A model generated the notes under the pieces. It was not told where the DNA came from and ran no database searches. It saw only the letters and a list, made by a program, of their open reading frames with translations. The translations under genes and the position numbers were made by a program. Shown in pieces: positions 37,349-45,054 of a stretch of DNA of 64,000 bases. Origin of the DNA: Corynebacterium sp. HS2168-gen11 (GTDB taxonomy: Bacteria > Actinomycetota > Actinomycetes > Mycobacteriales > Mycobacteriaceae). The DNA lies in assembly GCF_024834075.1 (NCBI RefSeq), contig NZ_JANUXR010000001.1, positions 186,001 through 250,000 on the forward strand, written 5' to 3'. Every line of letters starts with the position of its first letter. Position 1 is the first letter of the stretch.

Positions 37349-38749
37349 TTACAACTGCACCTCGAAATCAGCCATCGCACGAACGAACAACGGATCATGG
37401 CTGACTGACACCACCGTTGAGCCCTTGGCAGTTAATTCTCGTAGCAACGTCACCAACTCTATGAAGGTATTTCGGTCCTGGCCAAAGGTTGGCTCATCTA
37501 AGAAAATCAAGCGCGGAGTATGAATCAGTGTGGTTGCCACCGACAAGCGACGCTTTTGTCCACCAGACAGCGAAAAGGGATTCGCCAAGGCCAAATGGTC
37601 CAAGCCTAAACGCTGCAAAATCTCATCCGCGCGAGCAATATCCTCATCACTTGCATCGGCAAGTTTGCGCACCTTCGGGCCAACCAGAAGTTCTTCTCGC
37701 ACCGTGCGGGCCACAAACTGATGTTCGGGATCCTGGAAGACGTAGCCGACCCGGCGCGCAAGGTCTGCCGACTTCCACTGTATTGGAGGATTTTTTAAGC
37801 CTTGGGCAATATGATCATGGATCTTGATTGTGCCACCGTGGGCTGGCAATAGCCCCGCGAGCGTGAGCATCAACGTGGTTTTGCCTGCTCCATTGGGGCC
37901 GGTAATGACCGTCGAAAAGCCAAGTGGGATTTCGAGGGTGTGCTCACGCATTGGACGATTCCAGCCGGTCATAAGGCCTTCGGTGCAAATTGCAGGCTCT
38001 GGAGGGCTCGTTGTGGGGTACATGGGGGCAAACTGTGGATCCCAACCCGGCATCCATACCCCCTTTTGGGCCAGCGCCTGGCCTTGCTCGGCCACAATTT
38101 TCTCCAATACGTCATCGGCGACAATCCGGCCATGTTCCAACACCACCGCGCGATCCACCACCGACTGCCACGTCGCGACCCGATGCTCCACCACAATGAC
38201 CGTCGCCTGGGTTTGCGACACCACCGACTCCACGGCCTGGACGACTTCTTGCACGCTTGCCGGGTCCAGATTCGCGGTGGGCTCGTCAAGCACAATGATA
38301 TCGGCGCCCATTGCCAAAATTGCAGCTAAGGCCAGGCGTTGTTTCTGACCGCCGGAGAGTTCTTCCGTCGCATGCTCTATTGGAGAATTTAGACCCACCA
38401 GCTCTAATGCGCGGTGGACTCGCGGCCAAATCTCATCCGCTGGAACATTGAGATTCTCGCAGCCAAACGCAATATCATCGCCCACCTTCGAGGCAATCAC
38501 CTGGGAATCTGGGTCTTGCATCACCATGCCGACCACACCATTGATCTCCAATGTGCCGACGCTATCGCCCTCATCGGCGCCGAGGACTCCCGCAAGGGCT
38601 GCCAACAGCGTCGATTTGCCCGAACCAGACGCGCCTAAAACCAGCACCCGCTCGCCTTTGCGAATCGTCAGATTCACATCAGTCAAGGTCGGGTTGATGC
38701 GGCTGGCGTGGCGAAAGCTGAAATTGTGCAGATGAATATGTGTGTTCAT
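37349..38749 (-). CDS. ECF transporter fused double ATPase, YkoD type
   Basis: A 466-residue protein with two ABC modules: Walker A GASGSGKSTLL and GPNGAGKTTLM, signatures LSGGQKQRLALAAI and LSGGQKRRLSVATT, and Walker B IIVLDEPTANLD and LIFLDEPTFGQD. This double ATPase is the YkoD form of ECF energising units. The ATG at 38749 begins MNTHIHLHNF; a start at 38977 would run through the divergent ClC gene. Only 30 bp separate it from that gene. Motif copies encode NSPIEH and VLEKIV. Confidence 0.9.
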   Translation of the reverse strand: MNTHIHLHNFSFRHASRINPTLTDVNLTIRKGERVLVLGASGSGKSTLLAALAGVLGADEGDSVGTLEINGVVGMVMQDPDSQVIASKVGDDIAFGCENLNVPADEIWPRVHRALELVGLNSPIEHATEELSGGQKQRLALAAILAMGADIIVLDEPTANLDPASVQEVVQAVESVVSQTQATVIVVEHRVATWQSVVDRAVVLEHGRIVADDVLEKIVAEQGQALAQKGVWMPGWDPQFAPMYPTTSPPEPAICTEGLMTGWNRPMREHTLEIPLGFSTVITGPNGAGKTTLMLTLAGLLPAHGGTIKIHDHIAQGLKNPPIQWKSADLARRVGYVFQDPEHQFVARTVREELLVGPKVRKLADASDEDIARADEILQRLGLDHLALANPFSLSGGQKRRLSVATTLIHTPRLIFLDEPTFGQDRNTFIELVTLLRELTAKGSTVVSVSHDPLFVRAMADFEVQL

Positions 38750-38779
38750 TACTTTCACAGAATAGACTATTGGGTAGTT

Positions 38780-39868
38780 ATGAAAATTTTGGTGCGTGCG
38801 AGTGTGGCGGGGATCATAGCCGGCCTTATTGGAGAAATTACGACGATCCTCATTCACGCAATGAGTGGTCACTCTACAACTTGGCTCTTGCCGGCAAGCC
38901 TGTTTTGCGCGCTCAGCTGGTACCTGATCAGACTTCGCCCAACCCCTAGCGTGCAAAGCGCAATAGCCACCAACCAACGCCTTGCGCTGCTACCTACGTT
39001 CGTCGATGCGCTCACACAACTGCTCTTTGTTGGACTCGGCGGATCCCTCGGACGCGAACAGGCGCCACGGCAAATGGCCGCCGCACTCATTCGGCGTCCT
39101 GAGCCGCTGCTTATCGCCGGCGCTGCAGGAGGCGCACTTGCCGCAGTCTATCAAGTCCCAATTGCCGGCACGCTCTACAGCATCGCTTTACTCCCCCGCT
39201 CGTTGCGGACCGTCAAGCACTACCTCTGGTGCGCCTACATCTCGACAGTCGCCCTGATCGTGGTGATACTGCTGCACGGGCCGCACACTGTCTACACAAT
39301 TTCTCCAATAAGGGGAGATTGGCGAATATTGGCAATGCTGCCAATTGTGGTGCTGGTGGCGGCGGGCCTGGGCATGTGCTTCCGCTCCTTATTGGAGAAA
39401 TTGCCGCGGGCACGTGCGGAATCTGTGCTTGTCGCAATTCCTGTCATGGCGCTGGCCACGTGGGTGGTCGCGTCGTACCATCCGCAGGTCACTGGCAATG
39501 GGCAGCTGCTTGTAGAGCAGGCGTTGGTATCGATGACGTGGCCTAATGCAATTTCCCTTATTGGAGAAAAATTGGTGTTGACTATTGGCCTGCTGCTCGC
39601 TGGTGCAGCTGGTGGAGTCTTGACCCCGGCGCTTGCGATTGGCGCGGCGGTGGGAGCTGGCCTGGCGGATCTTGCGCAGGTTCCGGCCACGAGCTTAGCT
39701 CTTGTCGGGGCGGCGTCGACACTTGCCATGACGCAGCGCCACTGGCTGTTTGCTGCGATATTTACCCTCGAGCTGTCTCGCCCTGATTGGTGGATGTGGG
39801 GCGTCGTCGTTGCTGCGGCAGCGGGTGCGGCCACCGTCGATGCTTTACGACGCCCACCACAATCCTAA
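38780..39868 (+). CDS. ClC-family chloride channel/transporter-like membrane protein
   Basis: A 362-residue multi-pass protein of the voltage-gated ClC family. GLGGSLGREQAPRQMAAAL matches the G(K/R)EGP motif region (here GREQAP, with Gln in place of Gly). AGAAGGALAAVYQVPIAGTLYSIAL resembles the helix-dipole segment, and AAGGVLTPALAIGAAVGAGLA the C-terminal half. It lies on the plus strand between ykoE and ykoD, which are both minus. The 3' end overlaps ykoE tail-to-tail by 4 bases. It carries four exact motif copies. Ion specificity is unknown. Confidence 0.8.
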   Translation: MKILVRASVAGIIAGLIGEITTILIHAMSGHSTTWLLPASLFCALSWYLIRLRPTPSVQSAIATNQRLALLPTFVDALTQLLFVGLGGSLGREQAPRQMAAALIRRPEPLLIAGAAGGALAAVYQVPIAGTLYSIALLPRSLRTVKHYLWCAYISTVALIVVILLHGPHTVYTISPIRGDWRILAMLPIVVLVAAGLGMCFRSLLEKLPRARAESVLVAIPVMALATWVVASYHPQVTGNGQLLVEQALVSMTWPNAISLIGEKLVLTIGLLLAGAAGGVLTPALAIGAAVGAGLADLAQVPATSLALVGAASTLAMTQRHWLFAAIFTLELSRPDWWMWGVVVAAAAGAATVDALRRPPQS

Positions 39869-40452
39869 ACTCGCGTGCTACGCTCGCGCCCAGCCGCGAA
39901 CCGGTCAAGTGCCCCGGTTTTCGCCAATGCCTGCATCAACACAAACGCTAAAATGCCTGCCAGCACCACACCAGTGATCGCCAACGAGGTCAAGTAGGTC
40001 AGATTGAATGCAAGGCCTTTTTCATTGTTGCCGTAGAGGAAGAATTCCAGAATAAAGGCACCAACGCCCGAGCCGATTCCAGACAATGCTGCCACAATTG
40101 CGCCGTAGCGCTTATACGCAAACACCAAGAAAATCAGCTCGGCACCCAAGCCCTGGGCAAGACCAGAATACAACGTCTCAATACCCCACTGGTTGCCGAT
40201 CGCTGCAGACACAGAAGCCGCCAGAACCTCCACATACACAGCTGCACCTGGCTTACGAATAATCAGTCCACCAAGCGGACCTCCAATAAGCCAAATGCCC
40301 GCGGCCAAACCACCAAGCCCTGGTGTCACAGCTTGCAAAGCCTCATACCAGGAATAGCCCACGCCATTCCAAAACGAGAACAACAAACCCACAGCCACAC
40401 CAAGAACCGAGGCCACAACAATATCAATTACACGCCAAGACTGGCTTTTCAT
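39865..40452 (-). CDS. Thiamine/HMP ECF transporter S component, YkoE type
   Basis: A 195-residue membrane protein with five to six TM helices. It matches the YkoE family (VVASVLGVAVGLLFSFWN; AGIWLIGGPLGGLIIRKPGAAVYVEVLAA; GLGAELIFLVFAYKRYG), which binds thiamine or its pyrimidine moiety HMP. A TPP riboswitch lies immediately upstream, supporting this. Its energising partners (YkoD and YkoC) are 1.1 kb downstream on the same strand, with the ClC gene between them on the other strand. Confidence 0.88.
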   Translation of the reverse strand: MKSQSWRVIDIVVASVLGVAVGLLFSFWNGVGYSWYEALQAVTPGLGGLAAGIWLIGGPLGGLIIRKPGAAVYVEVLAASVSAAIGNQWGIETLYSGLAQGLGAELIFLVFAYKRYGAIVAALSGIGSGVGAFILEFFLYGNNEKGLAFNLTYLTSLAITGVVLAGILAFVLMQALAKTGALDRFAAGRERSTRV

Positions 40453-40461
40453 ACTCTCTTC

Positions 40462-40541
40462 TCCCTATCGCTGGCATTACGCACAGATCAGGTTCAAACG
40501 GTTTAATCTCAGCTACCTACACACGCAGGCGGCACCCAGAG
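40462..40541 (-). ncRNA. TPP (thi-box) riboswitch upstream of ykoE
   Basis: Read on the minus strand, the leader contains the hallmark TPP blocks in order: GGGTGCCG, GCTGAGA, AACCTGATCTG, GTAATGCCAGCG and AGGGA, then a ribosome-site-like GAGAAGAGAG just before the ATG at 40452. The 3' end of the aptamer merges with the ribosome site, so control is probably at translation initiation. No separate intrinsic terminator is visible. Confidence 0.92.
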
Positions 40542-40591
40542 AACTCGAAACGCATCTTACGCTTCCTAAAGCAGCCTAATGGAAACTATCA

Positions 40592-41473
40592 CTAAAAGGA
40601 AAGAGCCTCCACCGCCAATCGATACCCGACCGGTTCAATGCCGACTTGCTCGGCCATGCGCACAATCGCCCCGGCCTGAGCATCCAATTCATTAGAGGAT
40701 TTTGCCATGATGTCGCGCTGCATAGACGTCGTCGACAAGCCGTCTTGCTTATCGACGAACTCCAACATCCGCTCCACGGCATCCGCCCCCAACTCCACCC
40801 CATGCGCCGCCGCGACGACCTGCACCTCGCGCATCAAATTCTCTAATGAGGTGCGATAGCGCGTCCGCAACACGCCGGCTGGCTGACCGACCAACGCGCC
40901 AAGCAGGCCGAGGCTGGTGACGAACATTGCTTTGCGCCAGACGTCGGCGAGGATATCCTCCACTACTATTGGAGAAATTGGGGTTTGAGCAAACGCCTGC
41001 TCTAATTGGAGAACTTGATGCTGAGTCGCGGGATCCACGCTGCCGAACGTCAGGGATTGGAGGTTGCCATCATGAAGCGTTTCTCCAATAGCTGTCTTGG
41101 TTAAAAAAGCGCGGACGACCGCTGGGATGACTCGATGTGCGCCAAACTTCTCGATCGCAAGCTGAGGCATCTCGACCGAATTCTGCATCGTCACTAACAC
41201 CGCGCCGTCTGGTAATTGGTCCGGAAGATACGAACCTTGCAGGCTCTTCGTCGCCAAGAAAACGGCATCGACATTCTCCAATGAGAGCAGATCCTCGACC
41301 ACCGGCATGCGCACCTGCCACTTATTGGAGGAATTTCGCAGCGTTACCGGATGCTCTCGCAAAAACTCCAATGTTTGCCCGCGCGCGACTAAGACCACAT
41401 CGTGGCCCTCCATTGCCAACCAACCGCCATACCACGTGCCAACCGCACCTGCGCCAATAATTGCAATCTTCAT
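40592..41473 (-). CDS. Ketopantoate reductase-like (PanE/ApbA) protein
   Basis: A 293-residue NADP-dependent reductase. The N-terminal Rossmann motif is IAIIGAGAVGTWYGGWLAMEG. KSLQG contains the catalytic Lys of the family (CxK-like position), and the C-terminal helical domain has ADVWRKAMFVTSLGLLGALVG and KSSNELDAQAGAIVRMAEQ. The expected reaction is 2-dehydropantoate to pantoate (CoA pathway), though this family also includes other 2-oxoacid reductases. Five or more motif copies occur within it, encoding ISPIV, AIGET and LSLEN. Confidence 0.85.
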   Translation of the reverse strand: MKIAIIGAGAVGTWYGGWLAMEGHDVVLVARGQTLEFLREHPVTLRNSSNKWQVRMPVVEDLLSLENVDAVFLATKSLQGSYLPDQLPDGAVLVTMQNSVEMPQLAIEKFGAHRVIPAVVRAFLTKTAIGETLHDGNLQSLTFGSVDPATQHQVLQLEQAFAQTPISPIVVEDILADVWRKAMFVTSLGLLGALVGQPAGVLRTRYRTSLENLMREVQVVAAAHGVELGADAVERMLEFVDKQDGLSTTSMQRDIMAKSSNELDAQAGAIVRMAEQVGIEPVGYRLAVEALSF

Positions 41474-41561
41474 ACCTACAATCAATAGCAGCACTCGCGG
41501 ACTTTCGGGTTACAATAACCACCAAACTCCTCCAATTACATCAACAGACAGGAAACCAACT

Positions 41562-42479
41562 ATGGCCGGTGGTCTCGCCGCACTGCTTGACGACATTGCG
41601 CTCATTGCGAAAACAGCTGCTGCAAGCGTCGATGATGTCGCCGCAGCAGCAGCCAAAACCTCAGCAAAAGCAGCCGGTGTCGTCATTGATGACGCTGCAG
41701 TCACGCCACGATTCGTCGAAGGTGTTAGCCCTGCACGCGAACTGCCAATCATCTGGCGAATCACGCAAGGTTCACTCTTTAACAAAATCATCTTGATCCT
41801 CCCAGCAATCTTGGCTCTCAACGCTTTCGCGCCTTGGCTGCTGACACCGATTCTGATGATTGGAGGATTGTATCTTTCCTATGAAGGTGCCGAAAAAATC
41901 TGGGAGCTTATTGGAGGAAATCATCAGGAGGATGAGCATGCTGTTGGCAAGGACGAAAAATCCTTGATCAAAGGCGCTGTCACAACAGATTTTATTTTGT
42001 CTGCTGAAATCATGGTCATCAGTCTCAATGAGGTTGCAAACGAGACACTATCAATGCAGGCTGCTATTTTGTTAGCAGTTGCATTCGCTGTCACTATTGG
42101 AGTGTATGGGGCGGTTGGGCTGTTGGTGAAGATGGATGATCTCGGCCTCAATCTATTGGAGAAATCGTCGCAAAGCGCACAACGAATTGGTAAAGCATTA
42201 GTGGTCGGTATGCCGAAAATTCTCAATGTCATTTCATTTATTGGCATGTTCGCAATGCTGTGGGTTGGTGGGCATATTGTGCTCGTTGGTGCCAATGAAT
42301 TAGGGCTGCATGCGCCATATCATTGGGTACACGAAATCACTCACAGCGTTGAGCATCTCGGAGGGTTTGTTACCTGGTGTACCGAGACGTTCTTCTCTTT
42401 GATCGCAGGCCTAATTATTGGAGGCATTATTGTTGCAGTGCTGCATGTGATTCCGCGGAGGCAAACAACGTCTCATTAG
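41562..42479 (+). CDS. DUF808 (YedI-like) membrane protein
   Basis: A 305-residue membrane protein. The DUF808 hallmark MAGGLAALLDDIALIAKTAAASVDDVAAAA is followed by five to six TM helices (IILILPAILALNAFAPWLL; AAILLAVAFAVTIGVYGAVGLLV; ILNVISFIGMFAMLWVGGHIVL; SLIAGLIIGGIIVAVLHVIP). An AGGAAACC ribosome site precedes the ATG. The function is unknown. Motif copies encode ELIGGN and LLEKS. Confidence 0.9.
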   Translation: MAGGLAALLDDIALIAKTAAASVDDVAAAAAKTSAKAAGVVIDDAAVTPRFVEGVSPARELPIIWRITQGSLFNKIILILPAILALNAFAPWLLTPILMIGGLYLSYEGAEKIWELIGGNHQEDEHAVGKDEKSLIKGAVTTDFILSAEIMVISLNEVANETLSMQAAILLAVAFAVTIGVYGAVGLLVKMDDLGLNLLEKSSQSAQRIGKALVVGMPKILNVISFIGMFAMLWVGGHIVLVGANELGLHAPYHWVHEITHSVEHLGGFVTWCTETFFSLIAGLIIGGIIVAVLHVIPRRQTTSH

Positions 42480-42498
42480 AGAAATTTTCTCCAATAAG
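42474..42498. repeat. Two motif copies head-to-head forming an inverted repeat
   Basis: Immediately after or overlapping the DUF808 stop, a variant copy CATTAGAGAAATT meets an exact copy ATTTTCTCCAATAAG. The two arms are complementary and could fold as a hairpin. Confidence 0.6.
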
Positions 42499-42508
42499 GT
42501 TGCGGAGG

Positions 42509-42539
42509 ACCGGCGCGTCGTCAAAGACCGCCGGTTTTT
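42509..42539. terminator. Terminator between DUF808 and HNH genes
   Basis: ACCGGCG (42509-42515) pairs with CGCCGGT (42529-42535), followed by TTTT on the plus strand. It lies between convergent genes. Confidence 0.75.
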
Positions 42540-42542
42540 CTA

Positions 42543-43685
42543 TTACTTGTGTGTTTCGCGCATGCGCGCTGCCACCGCGAGCCCATTGAACTGTTGGACT
42601 GGGTGTCGGTTTCTTCGAATATCTCCGAAGGCGTCGTCAAACCATAGGGTTTTTGTGTCGGGATCCTTAAAGACTCGGCCATGGAGTTTCTTTGTTGGAT
42701 CGTCGTCGTTTTCCAGGTTGTGGTACCTGCACAACGGACACAAATTCTCCAATACGGTGGGTCCGCCGCGCGAGAATGCTTGGATATGGTGGATCTCGCA
42801 TCGCACTGCCGGCGTGAAACAGTCGGGCTGCTGGCATATCAGGTGCGAGATAATGGTAAGAAATCGTTGTTCATCAGTGGCTGTGCGCTGAATTTCGACA
42901 GCTTTTTGCGGCCGCATGATGCCATCACGGTCTTTCATGCACACCACCGCGTAGCCGAGGTCTTGGAGGCGGGCGTCGAGGAGGTCGGCAAGGTTGAGAA
43001 TTTCGCCGTCGGTATTTGCGACCTCGCCGGATTCGAGCAGGTGTGCGTCGTCAAGCGGGATGAGGATGCATGGCCGGTAGCGTAAGTCGAGTGGATTGGA
43101 ATTTTCTCCAATAGGGGTGGATAGGCAGAGGTGGCGCAGCGCAAACGCGTGCCCTTCCGCCTCGTCGACAGCCTGCCCGTGGAAGAGATAATCGCGTGCC
43201 ATTGGGGTGAGCAGGGTGTGGAGTCGTTCGACGTCAGCGGCGGGGAGTTTGATGTTGAGGTATTTCATGCCGTCGGCGTCGGCAAGCTTGGAGTAGCGCA
43301 GGTAAGATTTGCGAGCGGCGACGTGGCCGTCGTTAAGCTTGGCAACGAGGGTACGCAGGTGGTGTTTGAGTTCCTCGTAGCTGAAGTTCGCGCAGGTGCG
43401 CAGCAATTCCATGCGCAATTCGTCGTGGTTGACGTCGGGGTTTTTCACCTGCTTTTCCACCTTCACGATCAAACGCAGGTGGTCCACCCCATATTCGCAC
43501 GAGGCCGCGAAGTCGAGCTGCTCGCGGGTCATCGCCTTGCTCACAGACAACAGCAGCGAACTGCGCTCGACCGGCACGTGCAGCAACTTCGCCAGCTCGG
43601 TTTTCGTTAACTTGCTGGACTTGATGGCAGCCAGAATCGCCGCGCCACGATGGGCCAGCATTCCGAGTTGCTCAAGCAGTTCCAT
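42543..43685 (-). CDS. DUF222/HNH endonuclease family protein
   Basis: A 380-residue protein with a helical DUF222-like N-terminal region (~1-200) and a C-terminal HNH nuclease domain. The HNH motif is CEIHHIQAFSRGGPT followed by LENLCPLCRYHN, with the zinc-binding CPLC. The family resembles the mycobacterial 13E12 repeat proteins, many of which lie on mobile or variable DNA. The start at 43685 has a GATGAGGGT ribosome site, and a longer start at 43718 is possible. Motif copies encode TVLENL and PIGENS; the first lies inside the HNH domain. Confidence 0.85.
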   Translation of the reverse strand: MELLEQLGMLAHRGAAILAAIKSSKLTKTELAKLLHVPVERSSLLLSVSKAMTREQLDFAASCEYGVDHLRLIVKVEKQVKNPDVNHDELRMELLRTCANFSYEELKHHLRTLVAKLNDGHVAARKSYLRYSKLADADGMKYLNIKLPAADVERLHTLLTPMARDYLFHGQAVDEAEGHAFALRHLCLSTPIGENSNPLDLRYRPCILIPLDDAHLLESGEVANTDGEILNLADLLDARLQDLGYAVVCMKDRDGIMRPQKAVEIQRTATDEQRFLTIISHLICQQPDCFTPAVRCEIHHIQAFSRGGPTVLENLCPLCRYHNLENDDDPTKKLHGRVFKDPDTKTLWFDDAFGDIRRNRHPVQQFNGLAVAARMRETHK

Positions 43686-43817
43686 ACCCTCATCAAACCA
43701 ACTTGCGCGACGGGGCACAACTGAACTTGATGAGGGAAAAATCTCATCGAAAATGGGAACCGGGAGGGGCCGAAAAAAGTCTAATAAGTGGCGGCAGCAT
43801 CCCCTTATTGGAGAATT

Positions 43818-44558
43818 TTACAACCGGTACCCATTCTTGCGCGCGACATTGAGCAGCTCATTACGCTTCGGTGTCTGCTGATCAAACGCCTGCGCCAAAT
43901 GATTAAAGAAATTAAAATCGACCATCCCGCGCTGGGTGTAGTAAGCGTCGGTGACGTCGTTAAACGCATCCAGCTTTGCGACGACCTCAGCATCGCATGA
44001 ATACGTATTTTCAAATACTCGAACCTCTGGTCCCATCTTTGGCTTAGTTTCAGGTTTGTCGTCATAGAAGCCAAACAGCAGTCCAACCACTGGCATAGTG
44101 TGTTCAGGAAGCTCCAATATTTCAATCAGAGCTTGGGCGTCGTTGAGAATGCTGCCGAGGAATACCGAGCCCATCCCCATCGACTCCACTATATTGGAGG
44201 TTTGCTGTGCCATTAGGACAGCGTCAGTAAAGGCTTGAAAGAAACTATCAACATCTGAGCTGCGGCCGGCAACATCCTTGCCCAATTTCTCCAATAAGGA
44301 GAGGTTGCGAAAATTGTCCGCCACAAAAATAAACATCTCTGGCGCCACAGCCTGAAATTCCTGCTTACCGATTTCCGCAATTTGCGCTTTCTTGGCAGGA
44401 TCAGTCACTCGAATCACACTGACCTGCTGGCGGTAATTGCTCGTTGCGGTGGTGGTCATCAGGGAGAGGATCTCGTCGATGGTAGCTTGAGGGATTTCTT
44501 TGGAATTGAAGGCGCGGACGCTGGAGCGGTTGCGAAGGAGATTGAGGAATTCACTCAT
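43818..44558 (-). CDS. Nitroreductase-family NAD(P)H-flavin oxidoreductase
   Basis: A 246-residue FMN-dependent oxidoreductase resembling NfsA/NfrA: LLRNRSSVRAFNSKEIP (FMN phosphate-binding), ATSNYRQQVSVIRV, MGSVFLGSILNDAQALIEILELPEHTMPVVGLLFGF, and a C-terminal extension. A motif variant (CATTGGAGAAACTC on the plus strand) overlaps the start codon region, leaving no usual purine-rich ribosome site. Another exact copy encodes LSLLEKL. Confidence 0.86.
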   Translation of the reverse strand: MSEFLNLLRNRSSVRAFNSKEIPQATIDEILSLMTTTATSNYRQQVSVIRVTDPAKKAQIAEIGKQEFQAVAPEMFIFVADNFRNLSLLEKLGKDVAGRSSDVDSFFQAFTDAVLMAQQTSNIVESMGMGSVFLGSILNDAQALIEILELPEHTMPVVGLLFGFYDDKPETKPKMGPEVRVFENTYSCDAEVVAKLDAFNDVTDAYYTQRGMVDFNFFNHLAQAFDQQTPKRNELLNVARKNGYRL

Positions 44559-44620
44559 TGGAGAAACTCGTTTCTTGATTGTTGGAAGTGTGCTAGCAAC
44601 CAGCGTACTCCTTGCAAAAG

Positions 44621-44658
44621 CAAAGTGGCCAATACCTACTGGGGTATTGGCCACTTTG
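44621..44658. promoter_or_regulatory. 16-bp perfect hairpin upstream of the nitroreductase
   Basis: The arms CAAAGTGGCCAATACC (44621-44636) and its complement (44643-44658) have a 6-base loop. It lies 62 bases before the nitroreductase start, with no gene ending nearby that needs a terminator. It could be an operator, or the terminator of a lost gene. Confidence 0.55.
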
Positions 44659-44683
44659 TGACGATTTCTCCAATTAGAGGGTG

Positions 44684-45054
44684 AAGTTGAGCAGCGTTGA
44701 ACAATACGTCGATCCACGCCCGCAATGTTCAAAATGTTTACTGTTCATACCGTTCTGAATTTGGTCATTTCACCCCAGGTCACCAACATTGAGTGCGTTG
44801 TTGCTCTTGCGACAGATGCATCAGCACCTAGCTCTCACCTGACAGTACCTCCATGCAGTATTGCAAACTTGAAATGCCGAACGAAGATTACTCAACAAAT
44901 GGTGGATCTCAAGATCATTGTTAAAGAACAGAGAATATTACACAATTCCTTTTGGATATTATCAATATCACCTCAAAAAATATTCAAATCCCTGCTTAAA
45001 TCCAGAAATTATATAATAAACATCTCCAGAATCTGCAATGGTCCATCGTTACTG
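44684..45054. other. AT-rich spacer at the junction of two accessory blocks
   Basis: No convincing gene, repeat or RNA is seen here. It marks the right end of the motif array (last copy 44663-44683) and the start of the type VII-like block. A 113-codon open frame on the plus strand (44725-45066) lacks any recognisable protein character. Confidence 0.5.

Larger units (their letters stand above)
35888..44683. repeat. Dispersed motif array, consensus CTTATTGGAGAAATT
   Basis: One short motif recurs in both orientations throughout this block. Exact 10-base cores (TATTGGAGAA or its complement) start at 36045, 36130, 38100, 38378, 38827, 39301, 39390, 39559, 40967, 41081, 42154, 42487, 42745, 43104, 43806 and 44287. 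At least fourteen one- or two-mismatch copies lie between them, for example 35888, 36412, 36996, 37781, 40280, 41005, 41273, 41321, 41907, 44556 and 44663. Thirteen exact copies are inside genes (ten sense, three antisense) and three are intergenic. They translate as LIGE, LLEK or SPI depending on frame, so the conservation is at DNA level. Several copies extend to CTCC-TTATT-GGAG, a small dyad. Spacing is irregular. Confidence 0.85.

Noticed and set aside
38750..38977. N-terminal extension of the YkoD-type ATPase
   Set aside because: It would overlap the divergent ClC gene and adds sequence without ABC features.
40465..40575. Second riboswitch or intrinsic terminator downstream of the TPP aptamer
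   Set aside because: No GC-rich stem with a T-run is present before ykoE; the aptamer runs directly into the ribosome site.
42543..43685. Homing endonuclease or mobile element as the source of the motif array
   Set aside because: The HNH protein is in the array, but there is no intron, no terminal repeat and no target duplication. Kept only as a possibility, not as a call.
35888..44683. CRISPR array reading of the repeated motif
   Set aside because: Spacing is irregular, copies are on both strands, and they lie inside intact genes with no spacer pattern and no cas genes.
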